DNA of 64,000 bases. Source: an uncultured Dokdonia sp. (lineage in GTDB: Bacteria; Bacteroidota; Bacteroidia; Flavobacteriales; Flavobacteriaceae). The translations under genes and the position numbers were made by a program. This document shows, piece by piece, positions 9,399 to 17,748 of the stretch; within the stretch, counting starts at the first letter, position 1, and every line of letters starts with the position of its first letter. The notes under the pieces were generated by a model. It was given only the letters and a program-made list of their open reading frames with translations. It was not told the DNA's origin and did no database searches. The stretch lies in the NCBI RefSeq assembly GCF_947492815.1, contig NZ_CANLOB010000019.1, forward strand, positions 1-64,000, written 5' to 3'.

Positions 9399-10058
9399 TT
9401 AAAAAAATGGCTTGTATTGTAATACTCTAAAGTCTATGGTGGTGAAATTTGGGTCTTCGCTTTTCAGTTTTTTATAAAGCGGAAGGCTTCCTACAGCTCT
9501 ATTGGCAGCGCCAGAAGGCGCTGTGAGAGATACTGTTTTTATAGTGCGATTAGCCCAAGTAAATGAATGTATACGGGGAACTTCACTAGACACAACTTCT
9601 AATTTGACGAGATGTTCTTTTGCCTTTCGGCGAAAAAAATATTCGGGGCCATTCTTACTGTTTCCTCCAGTAAATAATAACGTATCAATATTTGGGTGTA
9701 CTTCTAGGTATCCAAATATATCGCGTAGTTGTACGTTTTGCATCCCAATGTCTGAAGCGTCTATTTTGGTTCTTTCTGAGGAAGCAACGATATCACACAC
9801 GCCAATTTTTCGCGAAAGCAAAAAATGTTTACGTTGTTCTATAGCCTGGTGGGTGTTTTCATATACCAATTCGAGATCAAATATGGTATCTAGGATTGGC
9901 CATAATTGTCCATTACTACTTCCGTAACAGAAATCAACATCTTTATTGTTTAAGGCGCCTGTTGTAAATCTAGGAGGAGGTAATGTTCCTACAATAATTT
10001 TAGTAGCGCCTTCTAAATTATAAGGTTCATAAGGATGGGTATGAAGGAAAACAGCCAT
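9399..10058 (-). CDS. Uracil-DNA-glycosylase-family-like protein
   Basis: The 219-residue protein follows the UDG superfamily layout: a first motif IIVGTLPPPRF near residue 22, a FCYGSSNGQLWPIL segment, a central LLFTGGNSKNGPEYFF strand and a terminal motif SLTAPSGAANRAVGSLPLYK in the place of the HPSP loop. This group in Bacteroidota is usually annotated as uracil-DNA glycosylase family, but the catalytic residues are not those of the classical enzymes, so base specificity is open. It starts four bases after the stop of the TPR membrane protein (10062-10790), so the two are cotranscribed. Confidence 0.7.
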   Translation of the reverse strand: MAVFLHTHPYEPYNLEGATKIIVGTLPPPRFTTGALNNKDVDFCYGSSNGQLWPILDTIFDLELVYENTHQAIEQRKHFLLSRKIGVCDIVASSERTKIDASDIGMQNVQLRDIFGYLEVHPNIDTLLFTGGNSKNGPEYFFRRKAKEHLVKLEVVSSEVPRIHSFTWANRTIKTVSLTAPSGAANRAVGSLPLYKKLKSEDPNFTTIDFRVLQYKPFF

Positions 10059-10061
10059 ACG

Positions 10062-10790
10062 TTATGCAGTGATTTCGTTGTATAGTTTATGAATTTCTAT
10101 AAAAGTATCTCTATGTAGTCGTTTATTAGGTTTGGTCATGTAATTTCCCTCATTTCCTAATTCTTCCAGAAGTTCTCTAGCTGCTGCTAGTTTATTATTG
10201 TCTTTGTAAAAACGAGCCAAGATGAGACGTTCTTCATAATTAGAATAGCGTTGGTCTATTTTCTTAAGAATTACCTCAGCCTCTTCATCTCTATTCATTT
10301 TGGATAAAGATAAGCCGTATAAAAATTGTGCTTTTGAGGTTTCAAAATCGGATTTGTCTTTAATAATCTGTGCACATGTAATTACCTGATCATACGCTTG
10401 TGTATGGTAATAGGCTTTTAATAATTGTGCAGTGGTGTAGTAATCCTGACTGTGACTTCCTGATAAGGCTTTTTTATAGTTTGTGATCGCATTCTCATAA
10501 TCATTGAGTTCAGTATAAGCATCGGCGAGGTCTAATCTGTTTTGAAAGGTGTCAGCAAACGCAACTTTAGCTTCCAAATCTTTTACTTTCTTGGTAGGAT
10601 TGATAACCGCTGTGATTTCCTTTTGAACAATCGCGGCATCTCTCTTTGTAAAAACTTGTGTAACGAGATACACAATAGAGCCTAATAATGGTGCTAAAAA
10701 AATGATTAAATACCAGTATAATTTATTGCGAGTTGTATATGCGTGATAAGCGCAATAAAGTTGAAGACCAATAATTACATAATAAAACAT
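10062..10790 (-). CDS. Membrane-anchored TPR protein with phospholipase-D-N-like leader
   Basis: The first 50 residues form two membrane segments (YYVIIGLQLYCAYHAY and YWYLIIFLAPLLGSIVYLVT) with the RNKLYW spacing seen in PLDc_N/short membrane-anchor domains. From about residue 75 to 230 there are tandem TPR-like helices (FQNRLDLADAYTELNDYENA, RDEEAEVILKKIDQRY). It probably serves as an inner-membrane scaffold; no enzymatic motif is present. It is the first gene of a two-gene unit with the UDG-like gene. Confidence 0.75.
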   Translation of the reverse strand: MFYYVIIGLQLYCAYHAYTTRNKLYWYLIIFLAPLLGSIVYLVTQVFTKRDAAIVQKEITAVINPTKKVKDLEAKVAFADTFQNRLDLADAYTELNDYENAITNYKKALSGSHSQDYYTTAQLLKAYYHTQAYDQVITCAQIIKDKSDFETSKAQFLYGLSLSKMNRDEEAEVILKKIDQRYSNYEERLILARFYKDNNKLAAARELLEELGNEGNYMTKPNKRLHRDTFIEIHKLYNEITA

Positions 10791-11039
10791 ATCTCAAAAA
10801 TAGGGAAACGAAATAGATAAACAATTTTAAGACGCTAGGAATATAGTAGCATAGACATAGTAATTCTTGTCGGAAACAATATTTCTTATGTATAGTATCT
10901 CTGTGTTATTCATAATAATTGAAAATAAATAAGTTAACAAAAATTAATTTTTGCCTCTAGTAAGTATAACCGGTTACAATAAGGCGAAATCCGAAAAGCC
11001 TTTTAAGAGAGTAGGAATCCACTAAAATCAATTTTAATT

Positions 11040-13274
11040 ATGAAAAAAATAATATTCTTATTTTTGGTTGTGTTAGCTTATTGGACTTCTAATGGGCAGT
11101 GTACACAAGGAAATTGTCAAACCAATATACCTATTGCAAATGGCAATAATTGGAGTGAATCACACGGAACCCCAACTTGGGGAAATAATTCTGTATGGTT
11201 ATGGTCATATACAAATAATAATGGAACGACTGTAGGTGAAGGGGTTAATTATTCAGGAACTAATTTTGTTGCAGGACAGCAGTATTGTGTGTCTTTTACA
11301 CTAGCTGCGGATACGCATAATGGAAATACACCTCCAAATGTACTTATGAATGTGTTGTTAACTCAAAATGCAGTGATTGGTAATACAGGAAGTACTAATG
11401 ACCCTATTCCGCCAGTACCTGCGCTCAATCAAGTGGTGATGAGTCAAAACATATGGAATATTGTGCCTAATACACAGACGTATACATTTAACTTTACGGC
11501 AAATCAAAACTTTAATAATATCTGGTTTTTTCCACAAAATCCAAACACTCCAGGTAATCCAAATGCTCAGATTGAAGTTAGTATTTCTAACTTAAATATC
11601 TGTACAGCATGTGATCCTACAGATTTTGTAGATTATCATTATGAAGATGAAAATGGAAATGATCAAACAGAGTTTTGTGTAGGAGAAGATGTATATGTAA
11701 ATGGAAGTAATACGTTTAACACAAATAACTATTTCATGGATCTTTGGATTGTAGATGATAATGGTGATTATGATTGGATCTCTGGTGCAGGATGGATTTC
11801 AGGAACTCCAGATTTTGTCAATATCACAGACTTATTTGAAAATGATCCAGAACACCCAATAACATTTGAAGCTGGGGAAACCTATTCTGTAAAACTTGCA
11901 ATTGTTCATCCTACTTGTGGATGGCTGGAATTACAACACGACTTTACGATTGTAGAACCAGATTCTGTAGCGTATCATTATGAGGACGAAAATGGAAACG
12001 ATAAAACAGAGTTTTGTATTGGTGAAGATGTATATGTAAATGGTAGTGAGACATTGAATACAAATAATTATTTTATGGATCTCTGGATTGTAGATGATAA
12101 TGGAGATTATGATTGGATCTCAGGAGCAGGATGGATATCTGGCTCTCCAGATTTTGTGAATATCACAGAGTTGTTTGAAAATGACCCAGAACATCCTGTA
12201 ACTTTTCAAGTAGGGGAGACGTATTCTGTAAAGCTAGCAATAAATGATCCTGATTGCGGATGGGTATCATTACAGCACGATTTTACCATTATAGATTGTT
12301 GTGACGATTTTAATGAAGCTGATTTTTCATTAGGAGTAGATTTAGACTATAATTTTTTAGTAGGAAATTATGAAAGTTATGATTTTCTAAATGCAACACA
12401 TGAATGGTATGTATTTTCTAGTCCAAATGAAACCGGAGGACCGTATACGTTAGAACATCAAGTTACAACTACAGGAGATAATAATTTTGTATTGTATACA
12501 GAAGGAGAATTTGAAGTGTATTATACAATAATACATAAAGTGATAACAGATTGTGGAGAGATTTGTTACGCTCAAGTACAATATCAAAAAGAAGGAAAAA
12601 ATCCTGAAGCATATACAAACGTAAAAGCTGCTGAGATTGATTGTGGCATCTTAGATGAAATTTTGCCGCCAAAATGTAGTGAACTAACAGCACCTACAAA
12701 TCTTCAAGCTAATGGGGCAACATTAAGTTGGGATCCTGTACCAGGAGCAATTGCATACATCATATCTTCACCTGCTGGCAATGAACCACAAATTGAATGT
12801 AGATGTAGAAAATCTATTTCTTTAAATATCGCAACAGAAGAAACAAGTTATACGTTATCTAATTCATTAGCAAGTAGATGTTTTATTTGGCAAGTCACAG
12901 CCATATGTGAAGATGGTACAGCATCTGCAACTTCACAACAAATGTGTTTCTTACCAATATTAATTGAAGAAGAAGATCCTCATGAAGAAGATATTCCAAA
13001 TGAAGAGGTTCCTTATGAGGATAAGGTGACATTATCACCTAATCCTAATAATGGTGTGTTTAGTATAAACATGGACATGGCTTATGATTCTGAAGTATCT
13101 ATTGAAGTACGTGACTTCTATGGGCGAATGGTTACAGTGCTTTCTGATTCAGTAAGAGCAGAAAAATCTAGTGCTATAAGCTGGGATGGAACTGGAATTT
13201 TACAAAGAGGTATTTACTTTATAGAAATTAAAACTGATCGTGATACATTTTATAAGAAAATGATTGTAAAATAA
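11040..13274 (+). CDS. Type IX secreted protein with a duplicated internal domain
   Basis: The 744-residue protein has a signal peptide (MKKIIFLFLVVLAYWTSNGQ), an N-terminal carbohydrate-binding-like domain (about 20-195), two nearly identical 113-residue repeats (about 198-310 and 311-423; each with YHYEDENGN, WISGAGWISG and the FENDPEHP motif), a region with six closely spaced Cys, a fibronectin-III-like stretch (LTAPTNLQANGATLSWDPVP), an acidic linker (EEEDPHEEDIPNEE) and a type A Por sorting domain (VTLSPNPNNGVFSIN). It should be a surface adhesin or binding protein. The repeats are also close at DNA level, indicating recent duplication or gene conversion. A terminator follows at 13299-13332. 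Confidence 0.87.
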   Translation: MKKIIFLFLVVLAYWTSNGQCTQGNCQTNIPIANGNNWSESHGTPTWGNNSVWLWSYTNNNGTTVGEGVNYSGTNFVAGQQYCVSFTLAADTHNGNTPPNVLMNVLLTQNAVIGNTGSTNDPIPPVPALNQVVMSQNIWNIVPNTQTYTFNFTANQNFNNIWFFPQNPNTPGNPNAQIEVSISNLNICTACDPTDFVDYHYEDENGNDQTEFCVGEDVYVNGSNTFNTNNYFMDLWIVDDNGDYDWISGAGWISGTPDFVNITDLFENDPEHPITFEAGETYSVKLAIVHPTCGWLELQHDFTIVEPDSVAYHYEDENGNDKTEFCIGEDVYVNGSETLNTNNYFMDLWIVDDNGDYDWISGAGWISGSPDFVNITELFENDPEHPVTFQVGETYSVKLAINDPDCGWVSLQHDFTIIDCCDDFNEADFSLGVDLDYNFLVGNYESYDFLNATHEWYVFSSPNETGGPYTLEHQVTTTGDNNFVLYTEGEFEVYYTIIHKVITDCGEICYAQVQYQKEGKNPEAYTNVKAAEIDCGILDEILPPKCSELTAPTNLQANGATLSWDPVPGAIAYIISSPAGNEPQIECRCRKSISLNIATEETSYTLSNSLASRCFIWQVTAICEDGTASATSQQMCFLPILIEEEDPHEEDIPNEEVPYEDKVTLSPNPNNGVFSINMDMAYDSEVSIEVRDFYGRMVTVLSDSVRAEKSSAISWDGTGILQRGIYFIEIKTDRDTFYKKMIVK
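11631..12300 (+). repeat. Tandem in-frame repeat, 2 x about 339 bp
   Basis: Copy one starts at 11631 (GATTATCATTATGAAGATGA) and copy two at 11970 (GCGTATCATTATGAGGACGA). They encode the same 113-residue domain with few substitutions, mostly at third codon positions or near the repeat junctions. Confidence 0.9.
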
Positions 13275-13298
13275 TATAGTCAGTATTAAACCTATTTT

Positions 13299-13332
13299 AA
13301 CCTGGAGTTATTAAGATAACTCCAGGTTTTTT
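13299..13332 (+). terminator. Terminator after the 11040-13274 gene
   Basis: AACCTGGAGTTAT pairs with ATAACTCCAGGTT around a four-base loop, followed by TTTT. This is a typical intrinsic terminator 25 bases after the stop. Confidence 0.9.
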
Positions 13333-13370
13333 ATATGAAGCATATAGAATGTGCTATTGAATAGTGTGAA

Positions 13371-13847
13371 TTACCTTTGATTTTGAGACAATTTCTTAAG
13401 TATCCTCTTCTCTTTTTTAGAGACGCGTGCCACATGGTTATTTCTACTGCAAATACTTGTTGAGTAATCAATTTGGTTTCCAGTAGTTGTCGTGTGATGG
13501 TTTGATGTAATAGCATAGACCATATAGGTTTTTCCTATTTGAAATCTATATCCGCAACTAGAGCCGCTTCTCTCGGAAATAATTTGAATTTCACGTTTTG
13601 TATCGACTCCTTTTATTTGTTCAATAATTTCAAATGTATATTGGATAGGATCACGAGAAGATGATCGTGTAGGATGTGTGTTGAAATCTTTAATCGCGAT
13701 CACATTGCCAGTGAAAATAACATCAGATCTTAAAAATTCCTTTTGAATTTTCTTCCTTAAAGATTCTTTTTCTGCAATACAAGAACACCCTATGGCATTT
13801 GTTATGGGAATAAAGAAAATGAAGAAAGCTAGAATGTATGGTTTCAT
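13371..13847 (-). CDS. TIMP/netrin-module-like exported protein
   Basis: The 158-residue protein has an N-terminal signal (MKPYILAFFIFFIPITNAIG) followed at once by CSCIAEKESL, so a CxC pair becomes the mature N-terminus. The rest follows a five-stranded OB-like netrin/TIMP module: FLRSDVIFTGNVIAI, YTFEIIEQIKG, a GSSCGYRFQIGKTYMVYAI segment and a final Cys in STSICSRNN. Bacterial relatives occur widely in Bacteroidota; inhibitory activity on metalloproteases is known for animal TIMPs but is not shown for bacterial forms. Whether Cys20 or Cys22 is lipidated is unclear. It could regulate surface metalloproteases such as the M36 enzyme in this window; that is speculation. Confidence 0.65.
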   Translation of the reverse strand: MKPYILAFFIFFIPITNAIGCSCIAEKESLRKKIQKEFLRSDVIFTGNVIAIKDFNTHPTRSSSRDPIQYTFEIIEQIKGVDTKREIQIISERSGSSCGYRFQIGKTYMVYAITSNHHTTTTGNQIDYSTSICSRNNHVARVSKKEKRILKKLSQNQR

Positions 13848-13958
13848 TGTATAAAGGTATAACCATTACCTAATAAATACCAACTGATTTTTATTTAAGT
13901 CAAAGCCCACTAATTATAGTAACTAAAAAGGCTTCTTTTGTAACCTTAATCCTTAGTG

Positions 13959-14609
13959 TTACCTTTTGGCTTTTATTTTTTCTTTTCCGAATTCGTTGTT
14001 AAAATCATGAACTCTCTTTTCAGGATACTCATATTCTGCGTCCATAAGTAAGTCTCTCCAATCTGTTCGTGTTAATTCAATCATTTTTTTTAGATGAATA
14101 ATATCTTTATTTCCTGTGAATATTAATGCTCGAACAATTCTATGACTTCTGAATTCCTTGTGGGAAATTATTAATTCTTGTATTTTTCTTTTGGCTTCTC
14201 CGGAGTTCTTCCCATAATCTAATTCAAGTTGTTTTAGTATGTCGTTCGGGTATAAATTTAGATTGATTGTTTTTTGGTCAATTTCCGTTTCGCATTGCAA
14301 GTCAGAGTTGATGAGTTCAATTATTTTCCCAAAACCAATTATGTTTGGTCCTTCGAAAAATTTGAATTCCATATGTTCATAAAGTCGTTTTGCAAAATAC
14401 TCAGTTCCTAAAATTACTATTGCTGCTTTTACCTTTTCTCCAGGTTTAACGAACTCTTTTTCAATATAAGTTTGATTTCCAGAAGTGAGGTATTCAGGAT
14501 AATTTTCGAATTCGATATGTGGTCGATAATTTGAACGTGCTGGTGTTTTTCTACCACCTTTTTCTGATGTCAAAAAATCTAATTCAGCTATGAAGTCAAC
14601 ATGTTTCAT
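13959..14609 (-). CDS. Protein with a free-standing EF-Tu domain-III-like region
   Basis: Residues 1-100 of this 216-residue protein match the order and spacing of the third beta-barrel of elongation factor Tu: an N-terminal IAELDFLTSEKGGRKTPA strand-loop, YRPHIEF (EF-Tu YRPQFYF), VKPGEKVKAAIVI (EF-Tu VMPGDNV...), and FFEGPNIIGFGKII (EF-Tu GRTVGAGVV). No GTPase domain is present. Residues 110-216 form a mostly helical, charged tail without a known family (NDILKQLELDYG, RIVRALIFTGNKDIIHLKKM). Similar stand-alone proteins occur in flavobacteria, function unknown. It lies alone between the TIMP-like gene and yaaA. Confidence 0.65.
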   Translation of the reverse strand: MKHVDFIAELDFLTSEKGGRKTPARSNYRPHIEFENYPEYLTSGNQTYIEKEFVKPGEKVKAAIVILGTEYFAKRLYEHMEFKFFEGPNIIGFGKIIELINSDLQCETEIDQKTINLNLYPNDILKQLELDYGKNSGEAKRKIQELIISHKEFRSHRIVRALIFTGNKDIIHLKKMIELTRTDWRDLLMDAEYEYPEKRVHDFNNEFGKEKIKAKR

Positions 14610-14688
14610 AATGTTTTCTTAGCTTGCTAGTAATTACTTTTACTGTGTAGTAACGGGTTGTTTTATTATATGCTGTATATAAAATGTA

Positions 14689-15453
14689 CTAGCGTATAAA
14701 CACCAACTCATTTTTGTCTAGATTAGAATGCTCTTCACTAAAACCATAGCCTTCATAATCAAACCCTTTCAATCCTTCTAAAGTAGTAATATCTTTATCT
14801 ATGATATAACGTACCATCATACCTCTTGCTTTCTTAGCAAAGAAAGAAATCACTTTCAACTTATCATTTTTGAAGTCTTTGAAAATAGGCGTAATCACGG
14901 GTACTTTTAAATTTTTAGGCTGTACCGCTTTAAAGTATTCGTTACTTGCCAAGTTGATAAATAACTCATCATCGGCGAGCTCTTCATTTAAATGATTGGT
15001 AAGCATATCTCCCCAATATTTATATAGATTATCAGCGCTGCCAACTTTTAATTTTGTCCCCATCTCTAGGCGATATGCTTGCATCAAATCCAACGGTTTT
15101 AAAATCCCGTACATTCCAGAAAGAATACGCAAGGTATCTTGAAGTTTGTCTAATTTTTCTTCAGGTAAACTATAAGCATCAAGACCTGTGTATACATCGC
15201 CATCAAAAGTATACACCGCTGGGCGTGCATTTTCTGAGGTAAACGGGGTGTTAAATTCTAATGTGCGTTGCTTGTTAAGTTCAGCCAATTTATCACTGAT
15301 GTGCATGAGTTCTCCAATGGCTTTTTTTGATTTTCGCGAAAGCGCACCATTTAACGTACTCGCATTTTTAATAAATGCAGGTTGTGTCGCACATGTAGTG
15401 GGAATTTTAGATTCGAGATTTAAGGATTTGGCAGGAGATACAACAATTTTCAT
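14689..15453 (-). CDS. yaaA: Peroxide stress protein YaaA (DUF328)
   Basis: The 254-residue protein shows the family start MKIVVSPAKSLNLESK, the segment RPAVYTFDGDVYTGLDA around residue 80, LRILSGMYGILKPLDLMQAYRLEMG near 110, and the C-terminal FFAKKARGMMVRYIID. In Escherichia coli YaaA lowers free iron during peroxide stress and binds DNA; the role here is by family. It is complete and monocistronic, with long spacers on both sides. A half copy of the GC palindrome (TTTTCGCGAAAGCG) is in the gene at 15331-15344, read as Leu-Ser-Arg-Lys. Confidence 0.93.
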   Translation of the reverse strand: MKIVVSPAKSLNLESKIPTTCATQPAFIKNASTLNGALSRKSKKAIGELMHISDKLAELNKQRTLEFNTPFTSENARPAVYTFDGDVYTGLDAYSLPEEKLDKLQDTLRILSGMYGILKPLDLMQAYRLEMGTKLKVGSADNLYKYWGDMLTNHLNEELADDELFINLASNEYFKAVQPKNLKVPVITPIFKDFKNDKLKVISFFAKKARGMMVRYIIDKDITTLEGLKGFDYEGYGFSEEHSNLDKNELVFIR

Positions 15454-15922
15454 CGATTCAATTTTTTTTAGTAAAACTTGTTTTGAAAAGTCTAAAAGAC
15501 GTATTCAGAACAATTAGTTGAACTAATCCCACTTTTAGGGCGGAATCTATAGCCAACTATTATTTATTTTTCTTCCTTTCAAAAATAAGAAATCTCTGTC
15601 TGAAAATAGACGATGTCTTATAGATTGTATGTAGGTTGGTATAGGTTGAACTTATGGAGGTTTTACTGAATGTTTATAGTTTTTAGAAATATAAGTATCC
15701 TCTCCCAATGGGAGAAGGAATGGTTATTCATATACAATAACAATGTTTTAAAATAGCGTATTACGCTATCATTAGAGTGTCACTCTATTTTTCACTTTTA
15801 AAGCTCCATCCTTTGAAAATGCAAGGGAAAGAGAGATATATAAAGAATTGGCGATTTCGATACACTTTCGCGATAAGTGTATTGAAATTACCTTATGTTT
15901 AGTGTATACTCTCTACAAAAAT
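15454..15922. other. Non-coding spacer between yaaA and the pseudouridine synthase
   Basis: No coding region is supported in these 469 bases. There is a short CTCTCCCAATGGGAGA hairpin near 15700-15715, related to short repeats elsewhere in the window. A TACACTTTCGCGATAAGTG stretch near 15860 is a degenerate copy of the TTTCGCGAAA palindrome. Confidence 0.5.
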
Positions 15923-16960
15923 CTACTGCTGATGTGTAGCATAGCCTTTCCACTTTGCAATACAAGCGGTCATATCTTCTGGGATAGGTGCTTCAAAACG
16001 CATCAATTCTCCAGTAGTAGGATGTACAAAACCTAAAGTTTTTGCGTGTAATGCTTGACGTGGTAAGATTTTAAAACAATTATCTACAAACTGTTTGTAT
16101 TTAGAAAAAGAAGTTCCTTTTAGGATTGCATTTCCGCCATATCGCTCATCATTAAATAACGTATGGCCAATGTACTTCATGTGTACTCTAATCTGATGCG
16201 TACGTCCTGTTTCTAGTTTGCATGCTACAAGCGTTACATACCCTAAACGTTCTAACACTTTATAATGCGTGACAGCATGCTTTCCAAGACCTGCTTCATC
16301 ATCTTTATATACCGTGTTTTGTAATCTGTTTTTAGGGTGACGACCTATATTTCCTTCGATGGTACCTTCATCTTCTTCTACATTTCCCCATACGATAGCA
16401 ACATATTCACGCTCTGTAGACTTATCAAAAAACTGTTTAGACAGATGTGTCATCGCATGCTCTGTCTTTGCAATCACGAGAAGTCCACTAGTATCTTTAT
16501 CAATACGATGTACAAGACCCGGACGATCACTGCTATTATTCGGTAAATTTTCAAAATGATAAATCAGCGCATTGATCAACGTACCTGAATAATTTCCATG
16601 TCCAGGATGTACAACCATACCAGCGGCTTTATTAACAACCAATACCGCATCATCTTCATACACAATATCTATAGGAAGATCTTGAGGAGTCAATAGATAC
16701 TCATACGGCGGATGTTCAAAAAGCACACGTACTACATCATTTCCTTTTACTTTATAATTTTGCTTAACAACCTTTCCATTTACCTGTATGCTTCCGCTTT
16801 TGGCTGCTTTCTGGATTTTATTACGCGTCGCATTCTCTACAAAATTCATTAAGAATTTGTCCACACGTAATGGTTCTTGCCCTTCACTCGCCGTAAAACT
16901 ATAATGCTCATATAGTTCGTCATCTTGTGGTTCAGGTCCTATAGGACTAGTTTCCTCCAT
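15923..16960 (-). CDS. RluD-family 23S rRNA pseudouridine synthase
   Basis: Two domains are visible: an N-terminal S4 RNA-binding domain (LRVDKFLMNFVENATRNKIQ and GSIQVNGKVVKQNYKVKGND) and the RluA/RluD catalytic domain with the active-site Asp in LVHRIDKDTSGLLVIAKT. HQIRVHMKYIGHTLFNDERYG completes the signature. It should isomerise uridines in the large-subunit rRNA, as RluD does. An upstream in-frame ATG at 16990 exists but reaches 44 bases into the PASTA gene; ATG 16960 (MEETSP) is preferred, overlapping by 14 bases. It follows the PASTA gene in one operon. Confidence 0.9.
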   Translation of the reverse strand: MEETSPIGPEPQDDELYEHYSFTASEGQEPLRVDKFLMNFVENATRNKIQKAAKSGSIQVNGKVVKQNYKVKGNDVVRVLFEHPPYEYLLTPQDLPIDIVYEDDAVLVVNKAAGMVVHPGHGNYSGTLINALIYHFENLPNNSSDRPGLVHRIDKDTSGLLVIAKTEHAMTHLSKQFFDKSTEREYVAIVWGNVEEDEGTIEGNIGRHPKNRLQNTVYKDDEAGLGKHAVTHYKVLERLGYVTLVACKLETGRTHQIRVHMKYIGHTLFNDERYGGNAILKGTSFSKYKQFVDNCFKILPRQALHAKTLGFVHPTTGELMRFEAPIPEDMTACIAKWKGYATHQQ

Positions 16961-17558
16961 CAGTATCGTTGTTTTGAGAGTCACTCTCATTTACACTTGA
17001 TCTGTAGGAACCTTTTCCATTTCCTAAAACAAGATCTATCGTGGCTGTTTTTTCAAGCTTATCTCCTGGTTGAAGACGCTTTCCTTTATGATACATTTCT
17101 CGTAATTCATTTTCACCGATATAATCTACAAAGGTGATTTTTCCTATTTTGAATCCAAGAGACTTTAGCGTAGGCTCTGCTTGTCTACGTGTTTTACTAA
17201 TTACATTAGGAATCGTGATCTTACGATATCCCGACGGATTTAATACTAGATAAATCTGTCTGTTTTCCTTTACAAATTTACCTGCTGCAGGACTCTGTTC
17301 TATAACAGAATACTTCGGGTAATTAGGATTGAAGTTAGCACTATCCATAATATAATAACGTAGCTCAGCATTGCTTAACTCTTGCTCTACTACATTAAGT
17401 GTCATTCCTTTTAAATCAGGCACAGCAATACGTTGATCATGATTTGTGGTACTTCCTAACCACCACTTTACAAGAAAGATAAAAACAATAAGAATCAATA
17501 TTGCAAGACCTAGTTGTTTTAGAAAAGTCTTACTAAATAGAAAACGAAATAAGTTCAT
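16947..17558 (-). CDS. PASTA-domain membrane protein
   Basis: The 203-residue protein has one membrane span near the N-terminus (LGLAILILIVFIFLVKWWLG, residues 16-35). It is followed by two to three PASTA domains (IAVPDLKGMTLNVVEQELSN; TIPNVISKTRRQAEPTLKSL) and a Ser/Asn-rich tail. PASTA domains bind peptidoglycan stem peptides or beta-lactams in other proteins; here they face the periplasm. It sits divergently from ddl and upstream of the pseudouridine synthase, an order common in flavobacteria (general knowledge). A TATCTTTG element at 17580-17587 on the minus strand, 22 bases upstream of the ATG, fits the -7 promoter box. Confidence 0.85.
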   Translation of the reverse strand: MNLFRFLFSKTFLKQLGLAILILIVFIFLVKWWLGSTTNHDQRIAVPDLKGMTLNVVEQELSNAELRYYIMDSANFNPNYPKYSVIEQSPAAGKFVKENRQIYLVLNPSGYRKITIPNVISKTRRQAEPTLKSLGFKIGKITFVDYIGENELREMYHKGKRLQPGDKLEKTATIDLVLGNGKGSYRSSVNESDSQNNDTDGGN

Positions 17559-17579
17559 AGGGTCATCTGGTTAGTTCAG

Positions 17580-17587
17580 CAAAGATA
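17580..17587 (-). promoter_or_regulatory. Candidate -7 promoter element of the PASTA gene
   Basis: TATCTTTG on the minus strand matches TAnnTTTG, 22 bases before the start codon. No matching TTG was found at the usual spacing. Confidence 0.35.
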
Positions 17588-17748
17588 TAAAATTGACTGC
17601 CTTTTAATAGCCCTCTTCATATCTAGTATTTTTGATATTCATTATGACAACGTAAATAACTGAATTTTCTTTTAACACATCTCTATAAATTATACTATTT
17701 TTAAGTTATAATTTTACACTTATTTAAAACAGCAGTAATTCTTTTTTT

